The notes under the pieces were generated by a model. The model was not told the origin of the DNA. It did not search any database and saw nothing but the letters and a program-made list of their open reading frames with translations. From an uncultured Phascolarctobacterium sp. (GTDB lineage Bacteria; Bacillota; Negativicutes; Acidaminococcales; Acidaminococcaceae), in the NCBI GenBank assembly GCA_905207485.1, contig CAJLLL010000017.1:1-33844 (forward strand): 33,844 nucleotides of DNA, written 5' to 3'. Shown here one piece after another: positions 7,337-14,815 of this stretch. The position numbers and the translations under genes were made by a program. Numbering within the stretch: position 1 is the stretch's first letter; every line of letters begins with the position of its first letter.

Positions 7337-8113
7337 TTAAAATTCAATAATTGAATGCAGCAGCTTTCTGGCATAAGGGTCTTTGGTCCTGCCGATATTT
7401 TCAACTTTGATATGCTCTGTAACTCTGCCGCTTTCTAAAAACATAACGTCATCACATAAATAAGTAATGGAAGTTAAATCATGTGTTATAAAAATATAGG
7501 TTAAGTTAAGCTCTTTTTTCAGCTCTGCCAGCAAATCCATTACTTGCACCTGCGTATGTGCATCAAGCGAAGAAATCGCCTCATCAAAAAGTATTATTTC
7601 CGGACGGCAGGCCACGGCTCTTGCTATACATACGCGCTGAAGCTGCCCGCCGGACAGTTGATGCGGAAATCTTCCGGAAAAAGTTTCATCAAGCCCGACC
7701 AGCTCCAATAAGCGTTTTACTTCTTCTTTGTTGCTGATTTTTGCGCCGGTACGCCTTTTATATACGTTTATTCCTTCGGAAATAATATCATTTATCCTAA
7801 AACGCGGATTAGCCGAAGTTGTATAATCCTGAAACACGATGCTGAGTTTGCTTTGAAGAAGCCGCCTGCCGTTTTTACCGGCATAAACATCAGTGCCTTC
7901 CAGCATATATGTGCCGCTGTCAGGCTTCAGCATACCGCAGATAACCCTGCCCAGGGTACTCTTGCCGCTGCCGGATTCGCCCAATATGCCCAGGCACGTT
8001 CCCTGCGGAATTTTAAGCGATACATCAAACAAAATCTGTTTGCGTTCCTTGCCAAAAAAGCTGGTCTGCTTTTCGCTGCGGAAACTAACACATATCTTTT
8101 GTAAATCAATCAC
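7337..8113 (-). CDS. nikE: ABC importer ATPase, NikE/DppF type
   Basis: 258 aa nucleotide-binding subunit of the peptide/nickel importer family. Visible motifs: Walker A GESGSGKST (about 44-52), Q-loop VFQDY, signature LSGGQLQRV, Walker B IILFDEA followed by SSLD, and the switch histidine FITHD. It pairs with the NikD-type ATPase encoded 1 bp upstream to power transport through the two permeases. The C-terminal zone is shorter than in oligopeptide transporters, as in E. coli NikE. Naming as nikE rather than dppF rests on the operon, where the binding protein and permeases align well with NikA, NikB and NikC. Confidence 0.85.
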   Translation of the reverse strand: MIDLQKICVSFRSEKQTSFFGKERKQILFDVSLKIPQGTCLGILGESGSGKSTLGRVICGMLKPDSGTYMLEGTDVYAGKNGRRLLQSKLSIVFQDYTTSANPRFRINDIISEGINVYKRRTGAKISNKEEVKRLLELVGLDETFSGRFPHQLSGGQLQRVCIARAVACRPEIILFDEAISSLDAHTQVQVMDLLAELKKELNLTYIFITHDLTSITYLCDDVMFLESGRVTEHIKVENIGRTKDPYARKLLHSIIEF

Positions 8114-8114
8114 T

Positions 8115-8939
8115 TTACTCCACCTCCGCAGGTTTATCTATAAATTTACGGTAGCGTTGCATTACCGCGCTCTTTTTTTCTACCAGCAGTCTTGTGTAGG
8201 GGTCGCGGGCATTTTTTAAAATGTGTTCAAAACTTCCTTCGTCAACAATCCTGCCCTTATTCATAACAATAATTTTATCCGCAAGGCGGGATACTGCCCC
8301 TAAATCATGCGTAATAAATATTATGGAAGTATTGCCTTCTTTTTTAATACGCAAAAATTCTTCTAATATTTCATACTGCGTAATGGCATCTATCGCCGTT
8401 GTCGGTTCGTCAGCTACAAGCAAATCAGGTTTCATAGCCATGGCGATGCCTATCATAATACGCTGAAGCATACCGCCCGAAAGCTGGTGCGGAAATTTCT
8501 CCAGCACTTCTTCCGGAGAATGAATAAGCATTGCTTCAAGCATTTTTACTGATTTTTCATATACCTGCTTGCCGTTCAAATCAAGATGCGTCACAAAGGT
8601 TTCGGCAATCTGCTCGCCCACCCTGCATAAAGGGTCAAAACAGGTCATCGGGTTTTGCAGCACCATTGTTACTTTACTGCCGCGCAGCCTGCGCAGAGAT
8701 TCAGTGCTTTCCTGCAATAAATCCCTGCCCTGAAAAACAGCCTGCCCGTTTATATCAAAACTGTTGTCCAAAAGACCCAGCACAGATTTTACTGTCAGGC
8801 TTTTGCCGCTGCCGGATTCGCCAAGTATCCCCAGACATTCTCCCGGATTAAGCGCGAAGCTGACATTATCCACAAGTACCCGCTGCATATTTTTATGCTT
8901 AAGTACAACATTCAAATTTTTTACGTCCAGCATTACCAT
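8115..8939 (-). CDS. nikD: ABC importer ATPase, NikD/DppD type
   Basis: 274 aa. Motifs: Walker A GESGSGKSL, Q-loop VLQNP, signature LSGGMLQR (GGMLQR is typical of NikD rather than GGQ of most ATPases), Walker B LLVADEP with TTAID, and H-loop FITHD. A C-terminal extension (RDPYTRLLVEKK onward) matches the oligopeptide/nickel ATPase family. The ATG shares one base with the TGA of the permease gene (TGATG), and GGAGG lies 7 nt upstream. It works with the NikE-type ATPase that follows. Confidence 0.86.
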   Translation of the reverse strand: MVMLDVKNLNVVLKHKNMQRVLVDNVSFALNPGECLGILGESGSGKSLTVKSVLGLLDNSFDINGQAVFQGRDLLQESTESLRRLRGSKVTMVLQNPMTCFDPLCRVGEQIAETFVTHLDLNGKQVYEKSVKMLEAMLIHSPEEVLEKFPHQLSGGMLQRIMIGIAMAMKPDLLVADEPTTAIDAITQYEILEEFLRIKKEGNTSIIFITHDLGAVSRLADKIIVMNKGRIVDEGSFEHILKNARDPYTRLLVEKKSAVMQRYRKFIDKPAEVE

Positions 8940-9760
8940 CAGGCAGCCTCCTTCGGGTCAAACACATCGCGCAGCGCATCACCCAGCAGATTAAATGCCG
9001 TAACCAGCACAACAATGGCAATACCCGGTACAAACATTTGTGACGGGTTAGTTGTCAGCACATGTTTGGCTTCGTTAAGCATGGCTCCCCATTCCGGAAT
9101 AGGCGCCTGAACGCCCAGGCCGAGGAAGGAAAGGGTAGAAATATTAATTATTGCCCAACCGATATCAAGCGTTGCCAGTACCGCAAGGTCAGCAGTAATG
9201 GAGGGCAGAAGATGCCGTGAAAGGATAAACCATTCCGGCGTGCCGACACAGCGCGAAAACTGCACAAAATTGCAATCTCTGTACTGCACAACCGCTGTGC
9301 GTATCATGCGGGCATACCACGCCCATTTTATAAACACATTGGCTAAAATTACATTGCGCACATCAATACCCAGCAGCGCAACAACAGCAAATACCATTAT
9401 CTGGCTGGGGAAGGAAAGCATTACGTCTACAACGCGCATGATAATTTCGTCAACCGGCCCTTTAAAATAGCCTGCCACAAGCCCCATAAACCCGCCGAGT
9501 CCTATTGTGCCAATCATCGTCAGCATGGCAAGACCCAAAGTAGGCCTGATACCGTACAACATGCGCGAAAGTATACAACGGCCGAGCTGGTCGGTGCCAA
9601 GCGGGTATTGTGCGCTCACAGGCGCAAATTTATTCATGATATTATTGGCATAAGGGTCATTAGGCGCAATAAGCGGGGCAAAAATTCCCAGCACTGCAAT
9701 AAACAAAATTACACCCGTTGTCATCATCGCCATTTTGTTATGCAGAAATCTTTCAAGCAT
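8939..9760 (-). CDS. nikC: ABC importer permease, NikC type
   Basis: 273 aa inner-membrane permease. There are six probable membrane segments, with an N-terminal tail (PYANNIMNKFAPVSAQYPLGTDQLGRCILSRML) characteristic of DppC/NikC proteins. The EAA-type coupling loop carries the WAWYARMIR and SRHLLPSI regions. Shared stretches with E. coli NikC include WAWYARM, VLATLDIG, SFLGLGV.AP..EWG and AFNLLGDALRD..DP. It forms the channel together with the NikB-type permease, whose gene overlaps this one by one base. Confidence 0.87.
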   Translation of the reverse strand: MLERFLHNKMAMMTTGVILFIAVLGIFAPLIAPNDPYANNIMNKFAPVSAQYPLGTDQLGRCILSRMLYGIRPTLGLAMLTMIGTIGLGGFMGLVAGYFKGPVDEIIMRVVDVMLSFPSQIMVFAVVALLGIDVRNVILANVFIKWAWYARMIRTAVVQYRDCNFVQFSRCVGTPEWFILSRHLLPSITADLAVLATLDIGWAIINISTLSFLGLGVQAPIPEWGAMLNEAKHVLTTNPSQMFVPGIAIVVLVTAFNLLGDALRDVFDPKEAA

Positions 9761-10701
9761 CAGGACACCTCCCTGCGCAAACGCGGGTCAATAACAGTCT
9801 GCAAAATATCAAAAATCAGATTAAAAACAACAAACAGCGCACCAATAAGCAGCACATAAGCCTGCACAATCGGATAATCACGGTTAAAAATCGATTCTAT
9901 GCAAAGCGTTCCAAGCCCCGGCCAGGCAAAAACATTTTCTACAACAATCGTACCGGCAATAAGCTGCGGTATGCTCATGCCGATAGCCACAAAGCAGGTA
10001 TGCATGGAGTTGCGCAGAATATGCTTAGTTAAAATCAGGCGTTGCGGCAGGCCGCGTACATTGGCGTACAGAACATAATCCTGCTTCATGTTTTCCAGCA
10101 TATTGTTGCGAATAAGGCGTATATATGTGGATATATATGTAAGCGATACTGTAAGCGCCGGCAGAATCAAATGTTTAAAACTGCTGTTGCCGCTTGTCGG
10201 CAAAAGGTCAAGTTTGATGGATACGCACCACATCAACAGCAGGCCAATCCAATAAGCAGGCATAGCGGTAGTCATAAAAATAAAACCGCGCATAATCTTA
10301 TCAAACCAACTGTCCTTATAAACAGCACAGAAAAACCCAATGGGTATGCTGAGTGCAAGAACCATCACAAAAGAGGCTCCTGCTAAAATCAACGTAGCAG
10401 GCATGCACCGCAGAAGCTCGCCTGCAACCGTACGCGAAGGATTGGTATAGCTAATGCCGAAATCACCATGCAGGCAGTTAACCACCCAATCGAAATAACG
10501 CACCATAAAGGGCTTGTCAAACCCAAGCTCACGCCGTACTTCTTCCACAGCTTCCGGCGTAATTATGGGAACCTGCCGGACACGCAGCGCAACCTCAGCA
10601 GGGTCGGACGGAATCAAACTTATAAAACAGAAGCACACAAAAGAAATGCACAAAAGCAATGGCACTGCGCTGAGAACTCTTTTAATAATATAATACTGCA
10701 T
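9760..10701 (-). CDS. nikB: ABC importer permease, NikB type
   Basis: 313 aa inner-membrane permease of the binding-protein-dependent family. Stretches shared with E. coli NikB include DFGISY, MPATLILAGA, the coupling segment RGLPQRLILTKHILRNS, ENVFAWPGLGTL, IFNRDYPIVQ and DPRLRR at the C-terminus. The N-terminus (YYIIKRVLSAVPLLLCISFVCF) is the first membrane helix. GAGG lies 8 nt before the ATG. A stem-loop in the 58-bp gap separates it from the binding-protein gene, so it is probably made at a lower level than that protein. Confidence 0.88.
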   Translation of the reverse strand: MQYYIIKRVLSAVPLLLCISFVCFCFISLIPSDPAEVALRVRQVPIITPEAVEEVRRELGFDKPFMVRYFDWVVNCLHGDFGISYTNPSRTVAGELLRCMPATLILAGASFVMVLALSIPIGFFCAVYKDSWFDKIMRGFIFMTTAMPAYWIGLLLMWCVSIKLDLLPTSGNSSFKHLILPALTVSLTYISTYIRLIRNNMLENMKQDYVLYANVRGLPQRLILTKHILRNSMHTCFVAIGMSIPQLIAGTIVVENVFAWPGLGTLCIESIFNRDYPIVQAYVLLIGALFVVFNLIFDILQTVIDPRLRREVS

Positions 10702-10719
10702 AATAACCTCGTTAAAACA

Positions 10720-10750
10720 CGGAAGGGTCCCTTATCAAAGAGACCCTCCG
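10720..10750 (-). terminator. Stem-loop between binding-protein and permease genes (leaky terminator or processing site)
   Basis: Arms around GGGTC/GACCC with flanking CGGA/TCCG and one bulge, then a short T-run (GTTTT) on the minus strand. Such hairpins often keep the binding protein more abundant than the permeases. Confidence 0.6.
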
Positions 10751-10759
10751 GCTGATACA

Positions 10760-12343
10760 CTATTCAATATACATATCATGGAAAGGAACTTCGTACTGAG
10801 TCTGGGTAAAATGCATTCCCTTAAGGTCAGAACGGTAAATAGCTTTATTGCATTCATAAGTCAGCGGAAGATATACGGCACCATCATGCAGACGGGTCAG
10901 TACGTAGGTATAAAGTTCCTGACGTTTTGCTTCATCGGTAGATACCATAATATCGGTTATCGCCTTATCAATCTCAGCCTTGTCCTTCAAACCCTGCTGC
11001 GCCGCATAATCGCCGTAAACAGGCATTCTCATGGCTGCAAGTGAGGACTGCGGGTCATAAGGAGTTCCCCAGCAGATATTAAACACCATATCAAAATTGC
11101 CAGCCTTCATTTTATCGCGGTAGGATTGTTCTTCCTCGCCGAAAATATTAAGTATAATACCAAGTTTGCTGTATTCAGACTGCAAATATTCGGAAATGGA
11201 TTTTTCGGTAACGCTGTCGCTGTTATATAAAAGTCCCAATTCCATTTTCTGTCCGTCCTTTACACGGATACCATCGGCACCTTTTTTCCACCCGGCATCA
11301 TCAAGCATTTTTTCAGCCAGCGCCGCATCATACTGATACGGTTTTAAGCCAATATCACAATACGGAATAGATTTTGAAAATAAAGTATCGGCAGGCTGTT
11401 CTACGCCATAAAAAATACCATCGGAAATGGCCTGCTTATTGGTAGCATGCTGCAATGCCTTGCGCACGGCAATATCTTTCAGCACCGCATTATTGGTATT
11501 TAAAACAATCTGGCGGGTAGAAGTAGGCTCAGACAAAGCTACCGTAAAGTCTTTATTGTCCTTGAACTTGCGGATAGAATCAACATCCAGCATATTTTTG
11601 CCGAAAATCAGGTCAATCTCGCCTTTTTCCAAGGCCATAACACGGGTTTGGTTATCGGGAATAACCTTCACCAGAATCTTTTTCAGCTTCGGCTGCTCAC
11701 CCCAATAATTGGGATTAGCTTCAAACACTGCGTATTCGTCAGTAACAACTTCTCCGAGTACATATGGGCCTGTACCGATATATTTATCAACACCGTTTTT
11801 AGTGCTGCCGTTTTTCATCGCTTTAGGAGAAATCATGGCAAACGGACGGGTAACGCTAAGTTCCGTCAGCATGGGATAATAAGGTTTGGATAAAGTCATT
11901 ACAAAAGTTTTCGCATCGGGTGCGGAAATACTTTCCAGCACATGCATCATCTCCAGCCATGTATGGCGGTCTTTATTTTCGAGGATTGCGTCAAAGTTTG
12001 CTTTAATGGCGTAAGCATCACACGGCTCACCATCAGAAAATTTTACGCCTTCACGGATATGGAAAGTATATACCTTTCCGTCCGGACTGATATCCCACGA
12101 TTCTGCCAGCACACCTTTAAATCCATCCGGAGTAAAGGTAATCAGAGTTTCATAAAGCATCTCCTGTGCATACATTTCTCCGGCATATAAATGCGGGTTT
12201 AAATCGCGTATATCACGATAATTTACAAACACCAGCTCGTCCTTAGGCCTTTCAGCCTTGCTCGAAGCATCTGAACCGCATCCGGCGAGTATAGCTGCAG
12301 CAAGAGCGCAGCCAAGCACCGCTGCTGCAAATTTCTTTAGCAT
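10760..12343 (-). CDS. nikA: NikA-like ABC substrate-binding lipoprotein with a changed metal ligand
   Basis: 527 aa. A lipoprotein signal ends at C22 (LAGC lipobox), so it is anchored to the outer face of the inner membrane. The body is a cluster C (SBP_bac_5) protein that follows E. coli NikA along its whole length: LNPHLY, GEPCDA, NKDRHTWLE, TRPFAMI, IGTGPYVL, PNYWGE, WGTPYDP, QGLKDKAEIDK, LTRLHDGAVYLP. Compared with the pocket of mature E. coli NikA, Tyr22, Met27, Arg97, Arg137, Trp398 and Tyr402 are kept (here Y53, M57, R126, R166, W425, Y429). The direct nickel ligand His416 is Tyr (Y443). It may therefore take nickel in another complex, another chelate, or something else. AAGGGGG lies before the ATG. 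The preceding LysR gene is on the same strand, 100 bp upstream. Confidence 0.88.
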   Translation of the reverse strand: MLKKFAAAVLGCALAAAILAGCGSDASSKAERPKDELVFVNYRDIRDLNPHLYAGEMYAQEMLYETLITFTPDGFKGVLAESWDISPDGKVYTFHIREGVKFSDGEPCDAYAIKANFDAILENKDRHTWLEMMHVLESISAPDAKTFVMTLSKPYYPMLTELSVTRPFAMISPKAMKNGSTKNGVDKYIGTGPYVLGEVVTDEYAVFEANPNYWGEQPKLKKILVKVIPDNQTRVMALEKGEIDLIFGKNMLDVDSIRKFKDNKDFTVALSEPTSTRQIVLNTNNAVLKDIAVRKALQHATNKQAISDGIFYGVEQPADTLFSKSIPYCDIGLKPYQYDAALAEKMLDDAGWKKGADGIRVKDGQKMELGLLYNSDSVTEKSISEYLQSEYSKLGIILNIFGEEEQSYRDKMKAGNFDMVFNICWGTPYDPQSSLAAMRMPVYGDYAAQQGLKDKAEIDKAITDIMVSTDEAKRQELYTYVLTRLHDGAVYLPLTYECNKAIYRSDLKGMHFTQTQYEVPFHDMYIE

Positions 12344-12367
12344 AAATATATCCCCCTTTTTAAAAAT

Positions 12368-12387
12368 ATAACGTAGTTATTTTAGCA
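12368..12387 (-). promoter_or_regulatory. Possible promoter and operator of the nik-like operon
   Basis: On the minus strand an extended -10 (TGC-TAAAAT, 12379-12387) is overlapped by a perfect inverted repeat ATAAC-N3-GTTAT (12368-12380). No good -35 is seen, which would fit activator-dependent transcription. Confidence 0.35.
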
Positions 12388-12422
12388 TATCAGCAGCACC
12401 AAGAAATAATACAAAATAATAA

Positions 12423-12457
12423 GCACCACATTATAACTAAAAGTTATAGTGTGGTGC
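12423..12457 (-). terminator. Hairpin overlapping the stop of the LysR gene
   Basis: 16-bp stem with one mismatch and an AAA loop (arms 12423-12438, 12442-12457). The LysR stop codon lies inside the right arm. T-rich but not T-run sequence follows, so termination may be partial. Confidence 0.6.
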
Positions 12458-13346
12458 TGTACCTTTCTACAAACGTTCTGGCGTAAAAACTTAATTCCTG
12501 CCCTTCTGCATAAACATAACCAACTGTAAGCATTCCCTCACTGCCGTTTACATGCACTGCCTTAATATTAAATTTATCATATTTTTTGGTTTTGGAATCC
12601 ATCCCAATCAGGCATAAATCAGTATTTGTTAACAGATTTAAAATAACCGCCTCACTGTTAGTGTAAAAAGCATCGGTAACTCCTGTAAATTCTGCAATAC
12701 CAACATTGATATGCTCCAAATGATGCTCTAATGAAAAGAAATCTTTAACTCCGCGGATAACATGCAGTTTCTTTAAATCAGTAAAATCTATGCAATCCAG
12801 TTTATACAGCGGATTGTTGGGACCGACATACACACAAATCGGCATGCTGCCCAGTTCTTCAAACACCAGATTTTTATGCCTCAGGATATGCGAAAAAATC
12901 TGCCTTTGCTTTTGCGCCACATATACTATACCGATTTCGCAAATGCCTTTCTGTACATTATCGGTAATTTCTTCAAGCGAACCCTGATGATATTCCGGCA
13001 AAACCGTATCTTTATATTCGTTATAAAACTCACTCAAAAGTGCAGCCACCACATCGCTGCGATAGCTTGCCAGCGAAAACTTGCCGCGTACTCCCGGCAA
13101 GGCAACATTCTGAATGAGCTTAACATGCCTGAGCACTTCTTCTGCATACTGGCGGATAGTTCTGCCATAAGGCGTCAGTACCATGCCCTTATGTGAGCGT
13201 CTGAACAGCGTACGCCCAAGTTCTGCTTCCAGCCCGGCAATAGTTTTGCTTACATTTGGCTGAGTTGTAAAAAGACAGTCAGCCGCTTTATTTATACTTC
13301 CCCTGTCGCAAACAGCAACAAAAAATTCTAACTGCCTAATATCCAA
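12444..13346 (-). CDS. LysR-family transcriptional regulator
   Basis: Predicted 300 aa. The N-terminal winged helix is at about 2-60 (DIRQLEFFVAVCDRGSINKAADCLFTTQPNVSKTIAGLEAELG, split here by positions 1-20 and 21-43), and the effector-binding domain is at about 85-295. The start is set at TTG 13346: AAGAGG lies about 8 nt upstream, and the protein then begins with the family-typical MDIRQLE. A GTG 9 nt earlier overlaps the ribosome-binding site and is unlikely. It is encoded just upstream of the nik-like operon in the same direction, so it may control that operon; the effector is unknown. A symmetrical sequence at its own -35 suggests autoregulation. Confidence 0.85.
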   Translation of the reverse strand: MDIRQLEFFVAVCDRGSINKAADCLFTTQPNVSKTIAGLEAELGRTLFRRSHKGMVLTPYGRTIRQYAEEVLRHVKLIQNVALPGVRGKFSLASYRSDVVAALLSEFYNEYKDTVLPEYHQGSLEEITDNVQKGICEIGIVYVAQKQRQIFSHILRHKNLVFEELGSMPICVYVGPNNPLYKLDCIDFTDLKKLHVIRGVKDFFSLEHHLEHINVGIAEFTGVTDAFYTNSEAVILNLLTNTDLCLIGMDSKTKKYDKFNIKAVHVNGSEGMLTVGYVYAEGQELSFYARTFVERYSTTL

Positions 13347-13375
13347 ACAGTTCACCTCTTTACAATAATGATTTT

Positions 13376-13404
13376 ATTATACAATATTGAGTTAGTTTAG
13401 GCAA
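13376..13404 (-). promoter_or_regulatory. Promoter of the LysR gene with overlapping palindrome
   Basis: Minus strand: TTGCCT (13399-13404), 17-bp spacer, TATAAT (13376-13381). An inverted repeat AGTTT-N4-AAACT, within a longer GAGTT...AACTC symmetry, covers the -35, a usual position for a LysR autoregulatory site. Confidence 0.7.
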
Positions 13405-13463
13405 ACTCATATATTGGCTTTTATTAAGCTAATCAGAATTCACTGCATTTCTCCCCCCATGTA

Positions 13464-13493
13464 TTGCAATGCTTTAAAGAATTGTGCTATAAT
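13464..13493 (+). promoter_or_regulatory. Promoter of tRNA-Gly
   Basis: TTGCAA (13464-13469), 18-bp spacer, TATAAT (13488-13493), about 24 nt before the tRNA. Confidence 0.75.
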
Positions 13494-13516
13494 GTGTAAG
13501 TACAAATGTTACATAT

Positions 13517-13591
13517 GCGGGTGTAGTTCAGTGGTAGAACAATAGCTTCCCAAGCTATGTGTCGCGAGTTCGAGTCTCGTCACCCGCTCCA
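13517..13591 (+). tRNA. tRNA-Gly (anticodon CCC)
   Basis: Full cloverleaf: acceptor GCGGGTG/CACCCGC, anticodon loop TTCCCAA on stem TAGC/GCTA, and T-loop TTCGAGT. CCA is encoded at 13589-13591. It reads GGG codons. Single gene with its own promoter and terminator. Confidence 0.95.
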
Positions 13592-13599
13592 GAAAATAT

Positions 13600-13636
13600 G
13601 CCGTATTCTTTACAGAATACGGCTTTTTTATTTTTT
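13600..13636 (+). terminator. Terminator of tRNA-Gly
   Basis: 10-bp perfect stem GCCGTATTCT/AGAATACGGC with a 4-nt loop, then T6-A-T6. The arms and the upstream flank are shared with the porin terminator at 6063-6090. Confidence 0.92.
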
Positions 13637-13655
13637 CCCAGCAATAAGTTCCGCC

Positions 13656-13671
13656 ATACCCCTATGGGTAT
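13656..13671. promoter_or_regulatory. CsoR-like palindrome
   Basis: ATACCC-CTAT-GGGTAT, a perfect inverted repeat. Its shape resembles operators of the CsoR/CstR/FrmR repressor family. It lies 37 bp upstream of the -35 of the next gene. No such repressor gene is in the window. A weak hairpin is an alternative reading. Confidence 0.35.
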
Positions 13672-13708
13672 AGTTTTTATTAGCAAAAGAATTTTAAATG
13701 ATATTTAT

Positions 13709-13738
13709 TTGCAATAATGTTTAAAATAATGTTATAAT
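13709..13738 (+). promoter_or_regulatory. Promoter of the aspartoacylase-family gene
   Basis: TTGCAA (13709-13714), 18-bp spacer, TATAAT (13733-13738), about 30 nt before the GTG start. Confidence 0.75.
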
Positions 13739-13768
13739 AAGCTGTATTTTGAAAAAGGAGTTGATTTT

Positions 13769-14734
13769 GTGTCTGACACTTTAAATATTTGCGGACTGAC
13801 TGTTGAACGCGGAAGCAAACTGCGTACCATGCTGCCGGTTCCCGATACACAGATAGAAATACCCATCACCATTATTAACGGCACACAGGATGGCCCCACG
13901 CTTTTAGTCACTGCCGGCATCCACGGCGGCGAATATCCCGGCATTGCCGCTGCCATGGAGCTTGGCAAAGAACTTGAACCGCAAAACATCTGCGGCCGCC
14001 TGATTATGCTGCACCCTGTAAACATACAGGGCTTTTGGGCAAGACGCGAATTTATTGTTCCGGAGGACGGCAAGAATTTAAACCGGGTCTTCCCGGGCAG
14101 CCCGCTTGGCACACTGGCAGAAAAAACAGCGTATTTAATCAGCAGCAATTTCTTTCCGATTGCCGATTTTTACGTTGACCTGCACAGCGGCGATATTCAC
14201 GAAAGCCTGCACCCTTATGTTTATTACCCGGGACAGCCAACGGAAGAACTGGCAGAAAAAGCGCGCAGCGTTGCCAAGGTGCTGAACGTGGAATACATGG
14301 TGCGTTCGCTTGCTACCGGCGGGGCTTATAATTATGCTGCCTCCACCGGCCTGCCTTCCATTTTGATTGAACGCGGCGGTGCTGGGCTTTGCCTGCATGA
14401 AGACATTGAAGAATATAAATCAGATATCAGAAACATTCTGCGCAAGCTGAAACTGCTTAATGAGCCTGTTAAGCCGCGCCGTTATATTCCGCGCGACGTG
14501 ACGGATATTATTTACCTTGAGGCAATGGAAACCGGCTGCTGGCTGCACCACATTCACAGCGGCGATTTTGTTGAAGAAGGGCAGATTTTGGGACGTACTA
14601 CCGATTTATTCGGCGAAACACTTACTACATACTACGCAGAACAGAGCGGCATTGTGCTGTATGTATGCCCGGCTCTTTCCGCACCCAAAGGCACTATACT
14701 TTTAGCTTACGGCAAAATCCACAACGAAGATTAA
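13769..14734 (+). CDS. Succinylglutamate desuccinylase/aspartoacylase-family zinc hydrolase
   Basis: 321 aa, M14-related zinc amidohydrolase. The first zinc motif is GIHGGEYPG (H52, E55), the second zinc histidine is in YVDLHSGD, and the general base is the Glu of LIERGG. The C-terminal ~90 residues form the small beta domain usual in this family (HSGDFVEEGQILGRTTD). Members remove acyl groups from N-acyl amino acids. The substrate here is unknown, and no arginine-succinyl or aspartate pathway gene is nearby. The start is GTG at 13769, with AAGGAG 8 nt upstream. It is monocistronic with its own promoter, and ends at a terminator shared with the convergent dehydrogenase pair. Confidence 0.85.
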   Translation: MSDTLNICGLTVERGSKLRTMLPVPDTQIEIPITIINGTQDGPTLLVTAGIHGGEYPGIAAAMELGKELEPQNICGRLIMLHPVNIQGFWARREFIVPEDGKNLNRVFPGSPLGTLAEKTAYLISSNFFPIADFYVDLHSGDIHESLHPYVYYPGQPTEELAEKARSVAKVLNVEYMVRSLATGGAYNYAASTGLPSILIERGGAGLCLHEDIEEYKSDIRNILRKLKLLNEPVKPRRYIPRDVTDIIYLEAMETGCWLHHIHSGDFVEEGQILGRTTDLFGETLTTYYAEQSGIVLYVCPALSAPKGTILLAYGKIHNED

Positions 14735-14764
14735 CATTCTGCATAAATCTAAATACAGCAAAAC

Positions 14765-14796
14765 AAAAATCCCCTGCATTAAAGCAGGGGATTTTT
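14765..14796. terminator. Bidirectional terminator between convergent genes
   Basis: 13-bp stem (AAAAATCCCCTGC and complement) with a 6-nt loop; T-runs on both strands are part of the stem. Serves the hydrolase (plus) and the dehydrogenase operon (minus). Confidence 0.9.
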
Positions 14797-14815
14797 ATTT
14801 AATGTTTTACGTCAA

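Noticed and set aside
6100..7404. 434-codon version of the porin starting at the upstream ATG
   Set aside because: The first 30 residues overlap nikE and do not form a signal peptide; the TTG at 7314 has a strong ribosome site and begins a normal signal peptide.
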